A DNA stretch of 43,424 bases from CAG-217 sp963642245 (GTDB lineage Bacteria > Bacillota > Clostridia > Oscillospirales > Acutalibacteraceae), in contig CAVIFY010000014.1 in the NCBI GenBank assembly GCA_963642245.1, positions 1 to 43,424 of the forward strand. The letters run 5' to 3'. Position 1 is the stretch's first letter; each line of letters starts with the position of its first letter. Shown one piece after another: positions 33,386-42,365 of this stretch. The translations under genes were made by a program, and so were the position numbers. The notes under the pieces were generated by a model. That model had not been told where the DNA came from. It saw only the letters and a list, made by a program, of their open reading frames with translations, and made no database searches.

Positions 33386-34210
33386 TTACAAGTCCTTTTC
33401 TGCTTGATTTTTCAGGTACATCATACGATATGCACCGGGCGCCATACCCATGTACCTGCTAAAATATCGACTCAGATGGCTCTGGTCGGAAAAGCCGGTG
33501 CGCAGTGCTGCCTCTGCCGGAGGCACACCCTGTTCCAGCAGGGCCTGGGCTTGCCCCACCCGCACACTTTCCAAATAACCGTAAGGGGTGGAGCCGGTGG
33601 CAGCAAAGCAGCGCAGCAGCGCCGATTTGCTCAAGCCGACGCAGCGGCAAAGATCCTCCAGGCTCAAGTGCCGATCATAACAGCGCTCCATATAGCGGCA
33701 GGCGGTCTGTACCTCCGGCCGATACGACACCGATGGTACGGACCGGGTGCAGCGATCAAACAGCGCCGCCATAAATTGCAGCAGCGCTTCCCGCCGCACC
33801 GCTGGCTCAACACCCTCTGTAAGGGCGGTATGCAGGTGGCAGAACGATCGGTTCAGTTCTCGGTCCTGTACCACGGCAGGCGCCAGAGCAGGTACGGTCC
33901 GGCTACCGGTCACCGCCTGGTACAGGCTGGCCATGGTCTCTCGGGGAATATGCAGTGCCCGGTAGGTCAGATCGCGTTCGTCCCCGGGTGTGCAGCCGTG
34001 CACATCGCCCGGATTCAGCACCAGCAACTGCCCGGCGCACAAGGTCCGTGCACCGTCTCTGCAAAAGAGCGTGCGACACCCGGCCTGCACATAGCCGATC
34101 ACATAGTATGTATGAAAATGAGAAGGAAACGGTCGGGTGTAGCCGCGAAAGCAACAGGCGTCCAGCCTCAGCACCGGGTCGTGCACGAATTGTTTACGCA
34201 TATCGTCCAA
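33386..34210 (-). CDS. AraC-family transcriptional regulator
   Basis: The 274-residue protein has a cupin-like sensor domain (FPSHFHTYYVIGYVQAG, LNPGDVHGCTPG) followed by a C-terminal pair of helix-turn-helix motifs (LSLEDLCRCVGLSKSALLRCF and EAALRTGFSDQSHLSRYFSRYMGMAPGAYR), the normal AraC layout. The start is placed at TTG 34210, because GGAGG lies exactly 7 bases upstream; the in-frame ATG at 34273 has no such site. It likely senses a small molecule and switches on the downstream exporter. Confidence 0.88.
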   Translation of the reverse strand: MDDMRKQFVHDPVLRLDACCFRGYTRPFPSHFHTYYVIGYVQAGCRTLFCRDGARTLCAGQLLVLNPGDVHGCTPGDERDLTYRALHIPRETMASLYQAVTGSRTVPALAPAVVQDRELNRSFCHLHTALTEGVEPAVRREALLQFMAALFDRCTRSVPSVSYRPEVQTACRYMERCYDRHLSLEDLCRCVGLSKSALLRCFAATGSTPYGYLESVRVGQAQALLEQGVPPAEAALRTGFSDQSHLSRYFSRYMGMAPGAYRMMYLKNQAEKDL

Positions 34211-34280
34211 AAGAGCACCTCCACCGTGCATTTTACCACATTTGCTCGGAAATGACTTGTAAAATATCCCCATTTTGGCA

Positions 34281-34312
34281 AAAAAAAGAAGTACCCTGCG
34301 GTACTTCTTTTT
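34281..34312 (-). terminator. Terminator of lon-engB-lysA unit
   Basis: AAGAAGTACC pairs with GGTACTTCTT around a 4-base CTGC loop at 34286-34309, with poly-A before it (poly-T on the minus strand) and T after it. Confidence 0.87.
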
Positions 34313-34318
34313 TCCTAT

Positions 34319-35593
34319 TTAGCCTTTGATCAGGTCATCGTAAAAATCAAAGCAATCAAAGGTGGCAAAGTAATCCTTGGGGGTCTCTGCCCGGCGGATC
34401 ATCTGGAAAGTGCCGTCGGTCTTTAGCAGGATCTCCGCACTTTTCAGCTTGCCGTTATAATTGTAGCCCATGGAGAAACCGTGGGCACCGGCGTCGTGGA
34501 TAAACAGCAAATCGCCGCGCTCGATCTCCGGCAGCATACGGTCCACGGCGAACTTGTCGCAGTTCTCGCACAGGGAGCCGGTCACATCGTACTTATGGTC
34601 GCAGGGCTGATCTTCCTTGCCCAGCACCGTTACATGGTGATAAGCGCCGTAAATGGCCGGGCGCATCAGGTTCACGGCGCAGGCGTCTACGCCCACATAC
34701 TCTTTATAAGTATGCTTTTCGTTAATGGCGCGGGTCACCAGACCGCCGTAGGGGCCCATCATAAAGCGGCCCAGTTCGGTATAAATCGCCACATCGCCCA
34801 TACCGTTGGCGGTGAGCACCTCGTCATACACCTTATGTACACCGGCGCCGATCTTCAAAATATCGTTGGGCTCCTGCTCCGGGCGGTAAGGAATGCCAAC
34901 GCCGCCGGACAGGTTGATAAAGCTGATCTTTACACCCAGCTCGTTCTTCAGCCGCACCGCCACATCAAACAGCACCTTGGCCAGCAGCGGATAATACTCG
35001 TTGGTCACCGTGTTGGAGCACAGGAACGCGTGCAGGCCGAACTCCTCTACCCCCTTGGACTTCATGATCCGAAAGGCCTCAAACAGCTGCTCGGTGGTCA
35101 TACCGTACTTGGCGTCCCCCGGGTTGTCCATAATATCATTGGTGATCTTGAACATACCGCCGGGATTGTAACGGCAGCTCATTTTGCGGGGCAGCTTGCC
35201 GCAGGCTTTTTCCACCGCTTCAATATGGGTAATATCGTCCAGGTTGATGATACCGCCCAGGTCGTTACAGTATTTGAACTCCTCCAGGGGCGTGTCGTTG
35301 GAAGAAAACATAATGTCCTCCCCCACGGCGCCGATGGCCTTGGAGAGCATCAGTTCCGTCTTGGACGAGCAGTCACAGCCGCAGCCGTACTCCCGCAGAA
35401 TGTTAATGAGAAAGGGGTTGGGCGTTGCCTTTACGGCAAAGAACTCCTTGTAGCCCTTGTTCCAGGCAAAAGCCTCTTTCAGCTTGGCCGCATTCTCCCG
35501 AATGCCCCGCTCATCGTACAGATGAAAGGGGGTGGGAAACTGCGCTGCGATCTCCTCCGCCTTTTCCTTGGTGACAAAAGGTAATTTCTCCAT
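34319..35593 (-). CDS. lysA: Diaminopimelate decarboxylase
   Basis: The 424-residue PLP enzyme of the fold III (alanine racemase-like) class makes lysine from meso-diaminopimelate. Seen are the PLP lysine in FFAVKATPNP, the GLHAFLCSN segment, the LSGGVGIPYRPE phosphate loop, GSLCENCDKF (the active Cys) and DAGAHGFSMGYNYNG. This is the shorter subfamily with the ENCD motif. GGAGG lies 9 bases upstream. It is at the end of the lon-engB unit, 21 bases after engB, and is followed by a terminator. Ornithine/other decarboxylases are less likely given the Cys motif and length. Confidence 0.9.
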   Translation of the reverse strand: MEKLPFVTKEKAEEIAAQFPTPFHLYDERGIRENAAKLKEAFAWNKGYKEFFAVKATPNPFLINILREYGCGCDCSSKTELMLSKAIGAVGEDIMFSSNDTPLEEFKYCNDLGGIINLDDITHIEAVEKACGKLPRKMSCRYNPGGMFKITNDIMDNPGDAKYGMTTEQLFEAFRIMKSKGVEEFGLHAFLCSNTVTNEYYPLLAKVLFDVAVRLKNELGVKISFINLSGGVGIPYRPEQEPNDILKIGAGVHKVYDEVLTANGMGDVAIYTELGRFMMGPYGGLVTRAINEKHTYKEYVGVDACAVNLMRPAIYGAYHHVTVLGKEDQPCDHKYDVTGSLCENCDKFAVDRMLPEIERGDLLFIHDAGAHGFSMGYNYNGKLKSAEILLKTDGTFQMIRRAETPKDYFATFDCFDFYDDLIKG

Positions 35594-35614
35594 CTTTTCT
35601 ATCCTCCGCTTCTA

Positions 35615-36205
35615 TCATTCCGACTGGCAGGCCTGTTCGATCACGGCCTTTAGCTCCTCGCTCCCCTGCCCTTTTACAGAGGAGAACGGGATCACCTGCA
35701 CGCCTGCGCCCAGGTCCGGCAGCTCCGTGCCCAGTTCTTCCAGTCTTTTTTTATACTGAGTGGGTTTTAATTTATCCGCCTTGGTGAGTACCACCACAAA
35801 GGGCAGGCCGATCTGCTGCAAAAAGTCGATCATTTGCAGGTCGTCCGCCGTGGGGGCGTGGCGCATATCGATCAACTGCACCACCAGGCGAATGGGCCGT
35901 CCGCTTTGGAAATAGCCCTCCATCAACTCGCCAAACCGCTTTTTCTCCGCCTTAGAGATCTTGGCGTAGCCGTAACCGGGCAGGTCCACAAAGTGCACGC
36001 CGTCCACATCGTAAAAGTTGACGGTCACCGTCTTGCCGGGTACGGAACTGACCCGGGCAAGGGACTTGCGGTTAAACAGGCGGTTGAGCAGTGAGCTTTT
36101 GCCCACATTGGAGCGCCCGGCAAAGGCGATCTCGATCCCATCTGCCGGGGGCAGCTGGGCAGAAATGCCAAAGGCGCGATCAAAGGTTGCTTTGTTATAA
36201 TTCAT
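35615..36205 (-). CDS. engB: Ribosome biogenesis GTPase EngB (YsxC)
   Basis: The 196-residue GTPase has all G motifs: FAGRSNVGKSSLL (G1), VDLPGYGYAK (G3) and TKADKL (G4). It assists assembly of the large ribosomal subunit. The start ATG 36205 (MNYNKATF) is chosen because GAGGTGCC precedes it; the long upstream frame is the shadow of lon. It begins 7 bases after the lon stop, the same lon-engB pairing as in Bacillus (lonA-ysxC). Confidence 0.95.
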   Translation of the reverse strand: MNYNKATFDRAFGISAQLPPADGIEIAFAGRSNVGKSSLLNRLFNRKSLARVSSVPGKTVTVNFYDVDGVHFVDLPGYGYAKISKAEKKRFGELMEGYFQSGRPIRLVVQLIDMRHAPTADDLQMIDFLQQIGLPFVVVLTKADKLKPTQYKKRLEELGTELPDLGAGVQVIPFSSVKGQGSEELKAVIEQACQSE

Positions 36206-36212
36206 AGGCACC

Positions 36213-38630
36213 TCACTGGGCCACCGGCCGATCGGCACGCTTGGACTTGGCCACCGGCACAGCGGCGGGCTTGTCCTCCCGGGCAGTGGGTGTGGGCATA
36301 TATTCCAGCGCAATGGGCAGCACCTGGTCAAAGGTATCTACCGGTACAAAGCGCACGCCCGCTTTCACCTCTTCGCCGATCTCCTGCAAGTCCTTGCTGT
36401 TCTCCACCGGAATGATCACCGTGGAGCAACCGGCCTTGTAGGCGGCCATACTCTTTTCTTTCAATCCGCCGATGGGCAGCGCCCGCCCTTTCAGGCTGAT
36501 CTCGCCGGTCATAGCCACATCACAGCGAATGGGAATACCGGTCAGCTCACTGACCAGCGCCGTGGTGATGGCCAGTCCGGCAGAGGGGCCGTCCTTGGGA
36601 ATGGCCGCCTCCGGGGCGTGGATATGCAGGTCTTTATTCTTATAGAACTGATCGTCAATACCGTAGGCGTCTGCGCGGGAGCGGATAAAGCCCACGGCGG
36701 TCTTGACGCTCTCGGTCATTACATCGCCTAAATTACCGGTGATCTGCACCTTGCCGGTGCCCGGGAAAGCAGACACTTCAATGGGCAGCATGGTGCCGCC
36801 TACGGAGGTCCAGGCCAGGCCGTTGACCACGCCCACCTGGTTCTCGCCGGGGATCAGGTCGTCGGTGTACTTGGGCACGCCCAGGTAGTCCTGCAAGTTC
36901 TTCTCGTTCACACGGAAGGACTTGTCGCCGCTTTCCAGCGCTACGGACGCCTTGCGGCACAGGGTGCCGATACATTTCTCCAGCCGCCGCACACCGGCCT
37001 CGCGGGTGTAGTGCGCAATGATCTCCTCCAGCGCGCCGTCTGTCACCTTAAATTCTCTGGCGGTCAGCGCGTGCTTGGCCATTTCTTTCTTCACCAAGTG
37101 GTCCTTGGCGATACGGAACTTCTCCGTAGCGGTATAGGAGCCCAGCTCAATGACCTCCATACGGTCAAACAGCGGCGGGGCAATGGTGGAGGTGTCGTTG
37201 GCGGTGGTGATAAACAGCACCTTGGACAGGTCCACCGGAAACTCAATATAATGATCGGCAAAGGTGTTGTTCTGCTCCGGGTCCAGCGCCTCCAACAATG
37301 CGGAGGAGGGGTCGCCCTTAATGTCATTGCCGATCTTGTCGATCTCATCCAGCAGGATAATGGGGTTCATACTGCCGCTTTTGATCACCGCGTCAATAAT
37401 GCGGCCGGGCATAGCGCCGATATAGGTTTTTCTGTGGCCGCGGATCTCCGCCTCATCGTGAACGCCGCCCAGCGCCACCCGCACATACTTGCGGTTCATA
37501 GCCTTTGCCAGGGACTTGACGATAGAGGTTTTGCCCACCCCGGGCGGGCCTGCCAGGCAAAGGATCTGGCCGGAGAAGTCCGGGTTGCGCCGCAGCACCG
37601 CCAGGGACTCTACAATGCGGTCCTTTACTTTATCCAGGCCGTAATGGTCCTTATCCAGCACCTTGCGGGCACGGTCCAGGCGCATATTGTCCTTTGTGTA
37701 TGTACCAAACGGAATTTCCAGGCATTTGTCCAGGTAATTGCGCACCACCGTGGCCTCGTGGGAGCCTTGGGGCATTTTGGCCAGCTTGTCACATTCTTTG
37801 AGCAAGTGGGTTTTGGCCTCTTCGTCGCAGCGCAGCTTGCCGATCTTCTCCCGGTAGCCGTCCGCTTCCTCCTGGGGGTTGTCCTCCTCGCCCAGGGACT
37901 CGGAGATCACCCGCATTTCCTCCCGCAGGTAATACTCCCGCTGGTTTTTGTCGATCTCGGCCTGCACCCGCTCGTGCAGCTCCGTTTCGATCTCCAGGGT
38001 GGTATTCTCCTTGCTCAGGAGCATTAAGAGCATACGCAGCCGCTCGCCCGGGTCCAGGCACTCCAGCACATCCTGCTTGTCCGCATAATCCATAAAGGTG
38101 TTGGAGCAGATATAGTCCGCCAGGGGGCCGTTCTCCTGGTAAGCAAGCACCTTGGCGATCACATCGTTGCTGATCTTAGGCACCATCTCGGCGTAATGCT
38201 CAAATTCTTTCTTCACCGCACGGCGATAGGCGTTGGCCCGGTCCGGATCCAACCGATCCTCCGGCTCCTCCAGCGGCTGCACCACCGCAGAGAGAAATGG
38301 CTTGGTGCGCACAAACGCCATTAAAGCGCCGCGCCCGTCGCCCTCGGCCACCACGCGCATATTTTCGCTGCCGGGAATGCGCATCATCTGCCGCACAGAG
38401 CAGATCACGCCCACGCCGAACAGATCGTCCAGCCCCGGGTCGTCCACCGCCGCGTCCTTTTGGGACACCAAAAAGATCTTTTGATCTGCGTTCATAGCCG
38501 CTTTCAGCGCGGCAACGCTCTTTTTGCGCCCCACATCAAAGTGCAGCACCATATCCGGGAACATCACCAGTCCCCGCAACGGGATCACCGGAAAGTCCGG
38601 TGCCGTCTCAAAAATGTTCATCTCGTCCAT
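36213..38630 (-). CDS. lon: ATP-dependent protease Lon (LonA)
   Basis: The 805-residue protein has an N-terminal substrate-binding LON domain (FPVIPLRGLVMFPDMVLHF), an AAA+ domain with Walker A GPPGVGKTS and Walker B ILLDEIDKI, and a protease domain with catalytic Ser683 (PKDGPSAG) and Lys726 (GGLKEK). It degrades misfolded and short-lived regulatory proteins. A short basic C-terminal tail extends past the protease domain. The start at 38630 has GTAGG about 8 bases upstream. It is driven by the promoter at 38696-38724. Confidence 0.97.
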   Translation of the reverse strand: MDEMNIFETAPDFPVIPLRGLVMFPDMVLHFDVGRKKSVAALKAAMNADQKIFLVSQKDAAVDDPGLDDLFGVGVICSVRQMMRIPGSENMRVVAEGDGRGALMAFVRTKPFLSAVVQPLEEPEDRLDPDRANAYRRAVKKEFEHYAEMVPKISNDVIAKVLAYQENGPLADYICSNTFMDYADKQDVLECLDPGERLRMLLMLLSKENTTLEIETELHERVQAEIDKNQREYYLREEMRVISESLGEEDNPQEEADGYREKIGKLRCDEEAKTHLLKECDKLAKMPQGSHEATVVRNYLDKCLEIPFGTYTKDNMRLDRARKVLDKDHYGLDKVKDRIVESLAVLRRNPDFSGQILCLAGPPGVGKTSIVKSLAKAMNRKYVRVALGGVHDEAEIRGHRKTYIGAMPGRIIDAVIKSGSMNPIILLDEIDKIGNDIKGDPSSALLEALDPEQNNTFADHYIEFPVDLSKVLFITTANDTSTIAPPLFDRMEVIELGSYTATEKFRIAKDHLVKKEMAKHALTAREFKVTDGALEEIIAHYTREAGVRRLEKCIGTLCRKASVALESGDKSFRVNEKNLQDYLGVPKYTDDLIPGENQVGVVNGLAWTSVGGTMLPIEVSAFPGTGKVQITGNLGDVMTESVKTAVGFIRSRADAYGIDDQFYKNKDLHIHAPEAAIPKDGPSAGLAITTALVSELTGIPIRCDVAMTGEISLKGRALPIGGLKEKSMAAYKAGCSTVIIPVENSKDLQEIGEEVKAGVRFVPVDTFDQVLPIALEYMPTPTAREDKPAAVPVAKSKRADRPVAQ

Positions 38631-38695
38631 CTATAAAACCTACTTCTAAATGCAAAATGCAAAAAATCATCAGCATAAAAAAATCGCTACGCAGT

Positions 38696-38724
38696 ATTAT
38701 ATAATAAAATATATAAAAAGGCAA
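38696..38724 (-). promoter_or_regulatory. Promoter of lon, with duplicated -35 element
   Basis: Minus-strand TTGCCT (38724-38719) and TATAAT (38701-38696) are 17 bases apart. A second TTGCCT, at 38744-38739, comes from the tandem duplication. Confidence 0.65.
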
Positions 38725-38747
38725 CCCAATATATAAAAAGGCAACCC
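38708..38747. repeat. Perfect 20-bp tandem duplication upstream of lon
   Basis: AATATATAAAAAGGCAACCC occurs twice without a gap (38708-38727 and 38728-38747), covering the -35 region of the lon promoter. Confidence 0.9.
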
Positions 38748-38753
38748 GAGAAG

Positions 38754-38790
38754 AAAAAAAGAGCGCAATACGCCGCTGCGCACTGCACTC
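38754..38790 (-). terminator. Terminator of clpX
   Basis: On the minus strand a GC-rich stem with a few wobble pairs (38761-38790) is followed by seven T, just after the clpX stop at 38797. Confidence 0.8.
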
Positions 38791-38796
38791 CTTTGC

Positions 38797-40083
38797 TTAT
38801 GCGTTCTTCAGAGCGTCGGCCGTCAGGTCGTGGCTCTCCTTCTTGGGATTGCGCAAAATGATCGGTTCCGCACCGTTGCGCACCGTCTCCGGGGTGATGG
38901 TCACCTTCTCCACCGTGCTGTCGCTGGGGATCTGGAACATCAGTTCCTTTAAGGTGGACTCAAACACACTGCGCAGACCGCGGGCGCCGGTTTTGCGCTC
39001 CAGGGTCACATCGGCCATAGCCTCCAGCGCCTCCGGCTGGAACTCCAGCTGCACCCCGTCCATCTGGAACATACGGGTGTACTGCTTTACAATGGAATTC
39101 TTCGGCTCCGTCATAATGCGGATCAGCGCCGGTTTATCCAAGTTCTCCAAAACGGCGATCACGGGAATACGCCCGATCAGCTCCGGGATCAGCCCGTACT
39201 TCACCAGATCGTGCTGCTCCACCCGCTCCATCACGCGGTTTTCGTCCACATCTTCCGCCTGAATATCCGCGCCAAAGCCCATGGACTTGCCGCCGATCCG
39301 CTTCTCAATGATCTTCTCGATACCGTCAAAGGCACCGCCGCAGATAAAGAGAATGTTGGTGGTGTCGATCTGAATAAACTCCTGCTGGGGGTGCTTGCGC
39401 CCGCCGCCGGGGGGTACATTGGACACTGTGCCCTCCAAAATTTTCAGCAGCGCCTGCTGCACGCCCTCGCCGCTTACATCGCGGGTAATGGAGCGGTTCT
39501 CGCTCTTGCGGCTGATCTTGTCGATCTCGTCCACATAGATAATGCCCCGCTCGGCGCGCTCCACATCAAAGTCCGCCGCCTGGATCAGGCGCAGCAGAAT
39601 GTTCTCCACATCCTCGCCCACATAGCCGGCCTCGGTCAGGGTGGTGGCGTCTGCAATGGCAAAGGGCACATTGAGTATCTTTGCCAAGGTCTGGGCCAGC
39701 ATAGTCTTGCCCACGCCGGTGGGGCCCATCAACAAAATATTGCTCTTTTGCAGCTCCACATCGTCCTTTTGGGTGCTGAAAATGCGCTTATAGTGGTTAT
39801 AAACTGCAACGGACAGCGCCTTTTTGGCCTCGTCCTGGCCGATCACATAGGCGTCCAGCTGGGCCTTGATCTCTGCCGGCTTGGGCAGCACCATATCGCC
39901 GTCCTCCCCCTGCTTGCCGGGGGCGTCCACCTGCTCGGTGCTCTGGATCAAGTCGTTGCAAAGGCGAATACACTCGTCACAGATAAATACGCCCGGGCCC
40001 TCGATCAGCTTGTGGACCATTGCCTCCGACTTGCCGCAGAAGGAGCACCGGGTCATACGGTTGTAATTGTCGTCTCGTGCCAT
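38797..40083 (-). CDS. clpX: ATP-dependent Clp protease ATP-binding subunit ClpX
   Basis: The 428-residue protein has the N-terminal four-cysteine zinc domain (CSFCGKSE...CDECIRLC), then an AAA+ domain with Walker A LMGPTGVGKT and Walker B IIYVDEIDKI, the sensor FICGGAFDG and pore segment, and the RIGGKSMGFGA loop used to grip ClpP (IGF-like tripeptide). It unfolds substrates and feeds them to ClpP. ATG 40083 is chosen because GGAG lies 9 bases upstream; the longer frame upstream starts within the intergenic region and has no motif. It follows clpP after a hairpin. Confidence 0.97.
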   Translation of the reverse strand: MARDDNYNRMTRCSFCGKSEAMVHKLIEGPGVFICDECIRLCNDLIQSTEQVDAPGKQGEDGDMVLPKPAEIKAQLDAYVIGQDEAKKALSVAVYNHYKRIFSTQKDDVELQKSNILLMGPTGVGKTMLAQTLAKILNVPFAIADATTLTEAGYVGEDVENILLRLIQAADFDVERAERGIIYVDEIDKISRKSENRSITRDVSGEGVQQALLKILEGTVSNVPPGGGRKHPQQEFIQIDTTNILFICGGAFDGIEKIIEKRIGGKSMGFGADIQAEDVDENRVMERVEQHDLVKYGLIPELIGRIPVIAVLENLDKPALIRIMTEPKNSIVKQYTRMFQMDGVQLEFQPEALEAMADVTLERKTGARGLRSVFESTLKELMFQIPSDSTVEKVTITPETVRNGAEPIILRNPKKESHDLTADALKNA

Positions 40084-40116
40084 GTGTGCACACTCCAAAT
40101 CCAAAATAGAAAGACA

Positions 40117-40138
40117 GGACGGATGCTGCCATCCGTCC
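40117..40138 (-). other. Hairpin between clpP and clpX
   Basis: A 9-bp perfect stem (GGACGGATG / CATCCGTCC, 4-base loop) lies in the clpP-clpX gap and is followed on the minus strand by TGTCTTTC rather than a run of T. It could attenuate transcription or protect the clpP mRNA end. Confidence 0.6.
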
Positions 40139-40149
40139 GTTTTCACAAA

Positions 40150-40740
40150 TTATCTTTTGTCGATCACTTTATCCACCAGGCCGTACTCCAGCGCTTCCTG
40201 TGCGGTCATGCTGTTGTCTCGGTCCGTGTCCTGCACGATCTGCTCGTAGCTCTTGCCGGTGTTCTTGGCAAGAATTTCATTGAGCCGCTCTTTGGTACGC
40301 AGCAGGTTCTTGGTGGCGATCTCAATATCCGTTGCCTGACCGGTCAGGCCGTTGCCGCCGATCAAGGGCTGATGAATAAGGATCTCACTGTTGGGCAGTG
40401 CAATGCGCTTGCCCTTGGCGCCACTGGAAAGCAAGAACGCACCCATGCTGGCGGCCATACCCACGCAGATGGTGGACACATCGCACTTGATATAATTCAT
40501 GGTGTCGTAGATCGCCAGACCGGCAGTTACGGAGCCGCCGGGGCTGTTGATATACAGGCTGATGTCTTTCTCACTGTCCTGGCTCTCTAAGAACAGCAGC
40601 TGGGCCACCACCAAAGAAGCGGTAGTGTCGTTCACCTGGTCAGAGAGCACGATAATACGGTCGCTGAGCAGGCGGGAATAAATATCCATGGAGCGCTCGC
40701 CGGCGCCGGTCTGCTCTACAACATAAGGGACTAAAGCCAT
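40150..40740 (-). CDS. clpP: ATP-dependent Clp protease proteolytic subunit ClpP
   Basis: The 196-residue peptidase has catalytic Ser98 (GMAASMG), His123 (ILIHQPL) and an Asp in the DTDRDNS segment. It forms a two-ring barrel with ClpX. Its order tig-clpP-clpX is that of many Firmicutes. A perfect 10-bp inverted repeat sits in the leader at 40774-40803. Confidence 0.97.
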   Translation of the reverse strand: MALVPYVVEQTGAGERSMDIYSRLLSDRIIVLSDQVNDTTASLVVAQLLFLESQDSEKDISLYINSPGGSVTAGLAIYDTMNYIKCDVSTICVGMAASMGAFLLSSGAKGKRIALPNSEILIHQPLIGGNGLTGQATDIEIATKNLLRTKERLNEILAKNTGKSYEQIVQDTDRDNSMTAQEALEYGLVDKVIDKR

Positions 40741-40773
40741 AAAATCACTTTCCTTAAACTTAGTCTATGCAGG

Positions 40774-40803
40774 AACACGGTCTGTTATAATATAGACCGT
40801 GTT
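40774..40803. repeat. Perfect inverted repeat in the clpP leader
   Basis: AACACGGTCT and AGACCGTGTT flank a 10-base AT loop, about 34 bases upstream of clpP. On the minus strand no T run follows, so it is not a standard terminator of tig. Confidence 0.8.
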
Positions 40804-40832
40804 TTGCTTTTTCATTCAAAGGGGGCGCGGAA

Positions 40833-42263
40833 TTACTCGGCGTCTTCCTCTTTCTTGGCGGTTTTCTTGGCAGCGGGCTTTTTAGCGGCAGTCTTTTTGG
40901 CTGCGGGCTTCTTCTCTGCCTTTTTGTCGTCTGCCTTCTTGGCAGTGGACTTCTTGGCGGCCTTCTTCTCCGCTTTCTTCTCTACCAGCTTGGCGCTGTC
41001 CACGATCAGATCCAGTGCCTTCTTGGTGGTCACATCGGCAGCGATCTGGTCAGACGGAACAGCCTTCTTGATCTGATCCGCTTCCATACCGTACTGCTGG
41101 GCCAGCTTGTCGATCTCCGCGTTGATCTCGTCCTCGGTGGCCTCCAGCTTCTCGGCTGCTACGATGGCTTCCAGTACCAGAGAAGCCTTTACCTGCTTCT
41201 CGGCGCCGTCCTTAAAGGTAGCGCGGAATGCGTCCATATCCTGACCCATGTACTGCAAGTAGGTCTGCAAGTCAATGCCCTGCGCCTGCAAGCGGTAAGC
41301 ATAGTCGTTGATCATCTCGTCTGCCCGCTTGGTGAACATCACTTCCGGGATCTCCGCTTCCATACCGTCGATGGCCTGCTCCAGCAGCTGGTTCTCCAGA
41401 TCGCGGCGAGCGTCCTCAGCCTTTCTCTCGCTGAGCTGCTTCTTCAGGTCGGCCTTTAACTCGTCCAGGGTGTCAAACTCGGACACATCCTTGGCGAACT
41501 CGTCGTCCAGAGCCGGTACTTCCTTGGTCTTGATCTCGTGGATCTTTACCTTAAACACAGCGTCTTTACCGGCCAGGTTCTCTGCCTGGTACTCCTCCGG
41601 GAAAGTCACATTCACATCGAACTCTTCCTCGGTCTTGTGACCGGCCACCTGCTCCTCAAAGCCGGGGATAAAGGAACCGGAACCCAGCTCCAGGGGATAA
41701 TTCTCGCCCTTGCCGCCGTCAAATGCAACGCCGTCCACAAAGCCCTCAAAGTCGATCTCTGCGGTATCGCCCATCTCGGCAGCACGGTCCTCAACGGTGA
41801 CCAGACGGCTGTTTCTGTCCAGCATATTGGTCAGCTCGTTGGCCACATCCTCGTCGTCTGCCTCTGTGGGCAGCTGCACAGCCTCCAGGCCCTTATACTG
41901 GCCCAGCTTGACCTCCGGGTACACAGTGACCTTCATGGTCATATCCACACCCTCGGACTTGCTGATGGTCTTTACATCCAGCTCGGAGGGAGAGTCCACC
42001 GTACGCAGACCGGCCTCCTCAATGGCAGCCGTAACAGCTGTGGGATACACGATCTCCAGTGCGTCCTCATAGAAGAAACCCTCACCGTAGAGCTTTTCGA
42101 TCATGCCCTGGGTAGCCTTGCCCTTTCTGAAGCCGGGCAGTTGGATAGATTTTCTGCGCTTCAAATATGCGTCCTTGCAAGCCTGAGCGAATTCCTCAGG
42201 GGCAACGGTAACCTCGATTTCATAAACATTGGTGTCCACTTTATTGGATGATTTCAGTGCCAT
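40833..42263 (-). CDS. tig: Trigger factor with lysine-rich C-terminal tail
   Basis: The 476-residue ribosome-associated chaperone has the ribosome-docking GFRKGKAT loop (N-terminal domain), the FKBP-type prolyl isomerase domain (GDTAEIDFEGFVDG to VTFPEEY, residues about 155-230) and the helical C-terminal arms. After about residue 426 a 50-residue low-complexity tail with 20 lysines, built of PAAKK and TAKK-like units, extends it to 476 from the usual ~430. GGAGG lies upstream of the ATG, and the gene leads the tig-clpP-clpX cluster. Confidence 0.95.
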   Translation of the reverse strand: MALKSSNKVDTNVYEIEVTVAPEEFAQACKDAYLKRRKSIQLPGFRKGKATQGMIEKLYGEGFFYEDALEIVYPTAVTAAIEEAGLRTVDSPSELDVKTISKSEGVDMTMKVTVYPEVKLGQYKGLEAVQLPTEADDEDVANELTNMLDRNSRLVTVEDRAAEMGDTAEIDFEGFVDGVAFDGGKGENYPLELGSGSFIPGFEEQVAGHKTEEEFDVNVTFPEEYQAENLAGKDAVFKVKIHEIKTKEVPALDDEFAKDVSEFDTLDELKADLKKQLSERKAEDARRDLENQLLEQAIDGMEAEIPEVMFTKRADEMINDYAYRLQAQGIDLQTYLQYMGQDMDAFRATFKDGAEKQVKASLVLEAIVAAEKLEATEDEINAEIDKLAQQYGMEADQIKKAVPSDQIAADVTTKKALDLIVDSAKLVEKKAEKKAAKKSTAKKADDKKAEKKPAAKKTAAKKPAAKKTAKKEEDAE

Positions 42264-42306
42264 TGCTTTGACCTCCTCAAAATTTATCTAATATCACCGA
42301 TTTGGC

Positions 42307-42335
42307 ATTATAACATATCTATTTCTTAATTTCAA
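42307..42335 (-). promoter_or_regulatory. Promoter of tig
   Basis: Minus-strand TTGAAA (42335-42330) and TATAAT (42312-42307) are 17 bases apart, about 45 bases before the trigger factor start. Confidence 0.75.
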
Positions 42336-42365
42336 GCAAGTATTTATATTATTTAGCTTTTCTGC

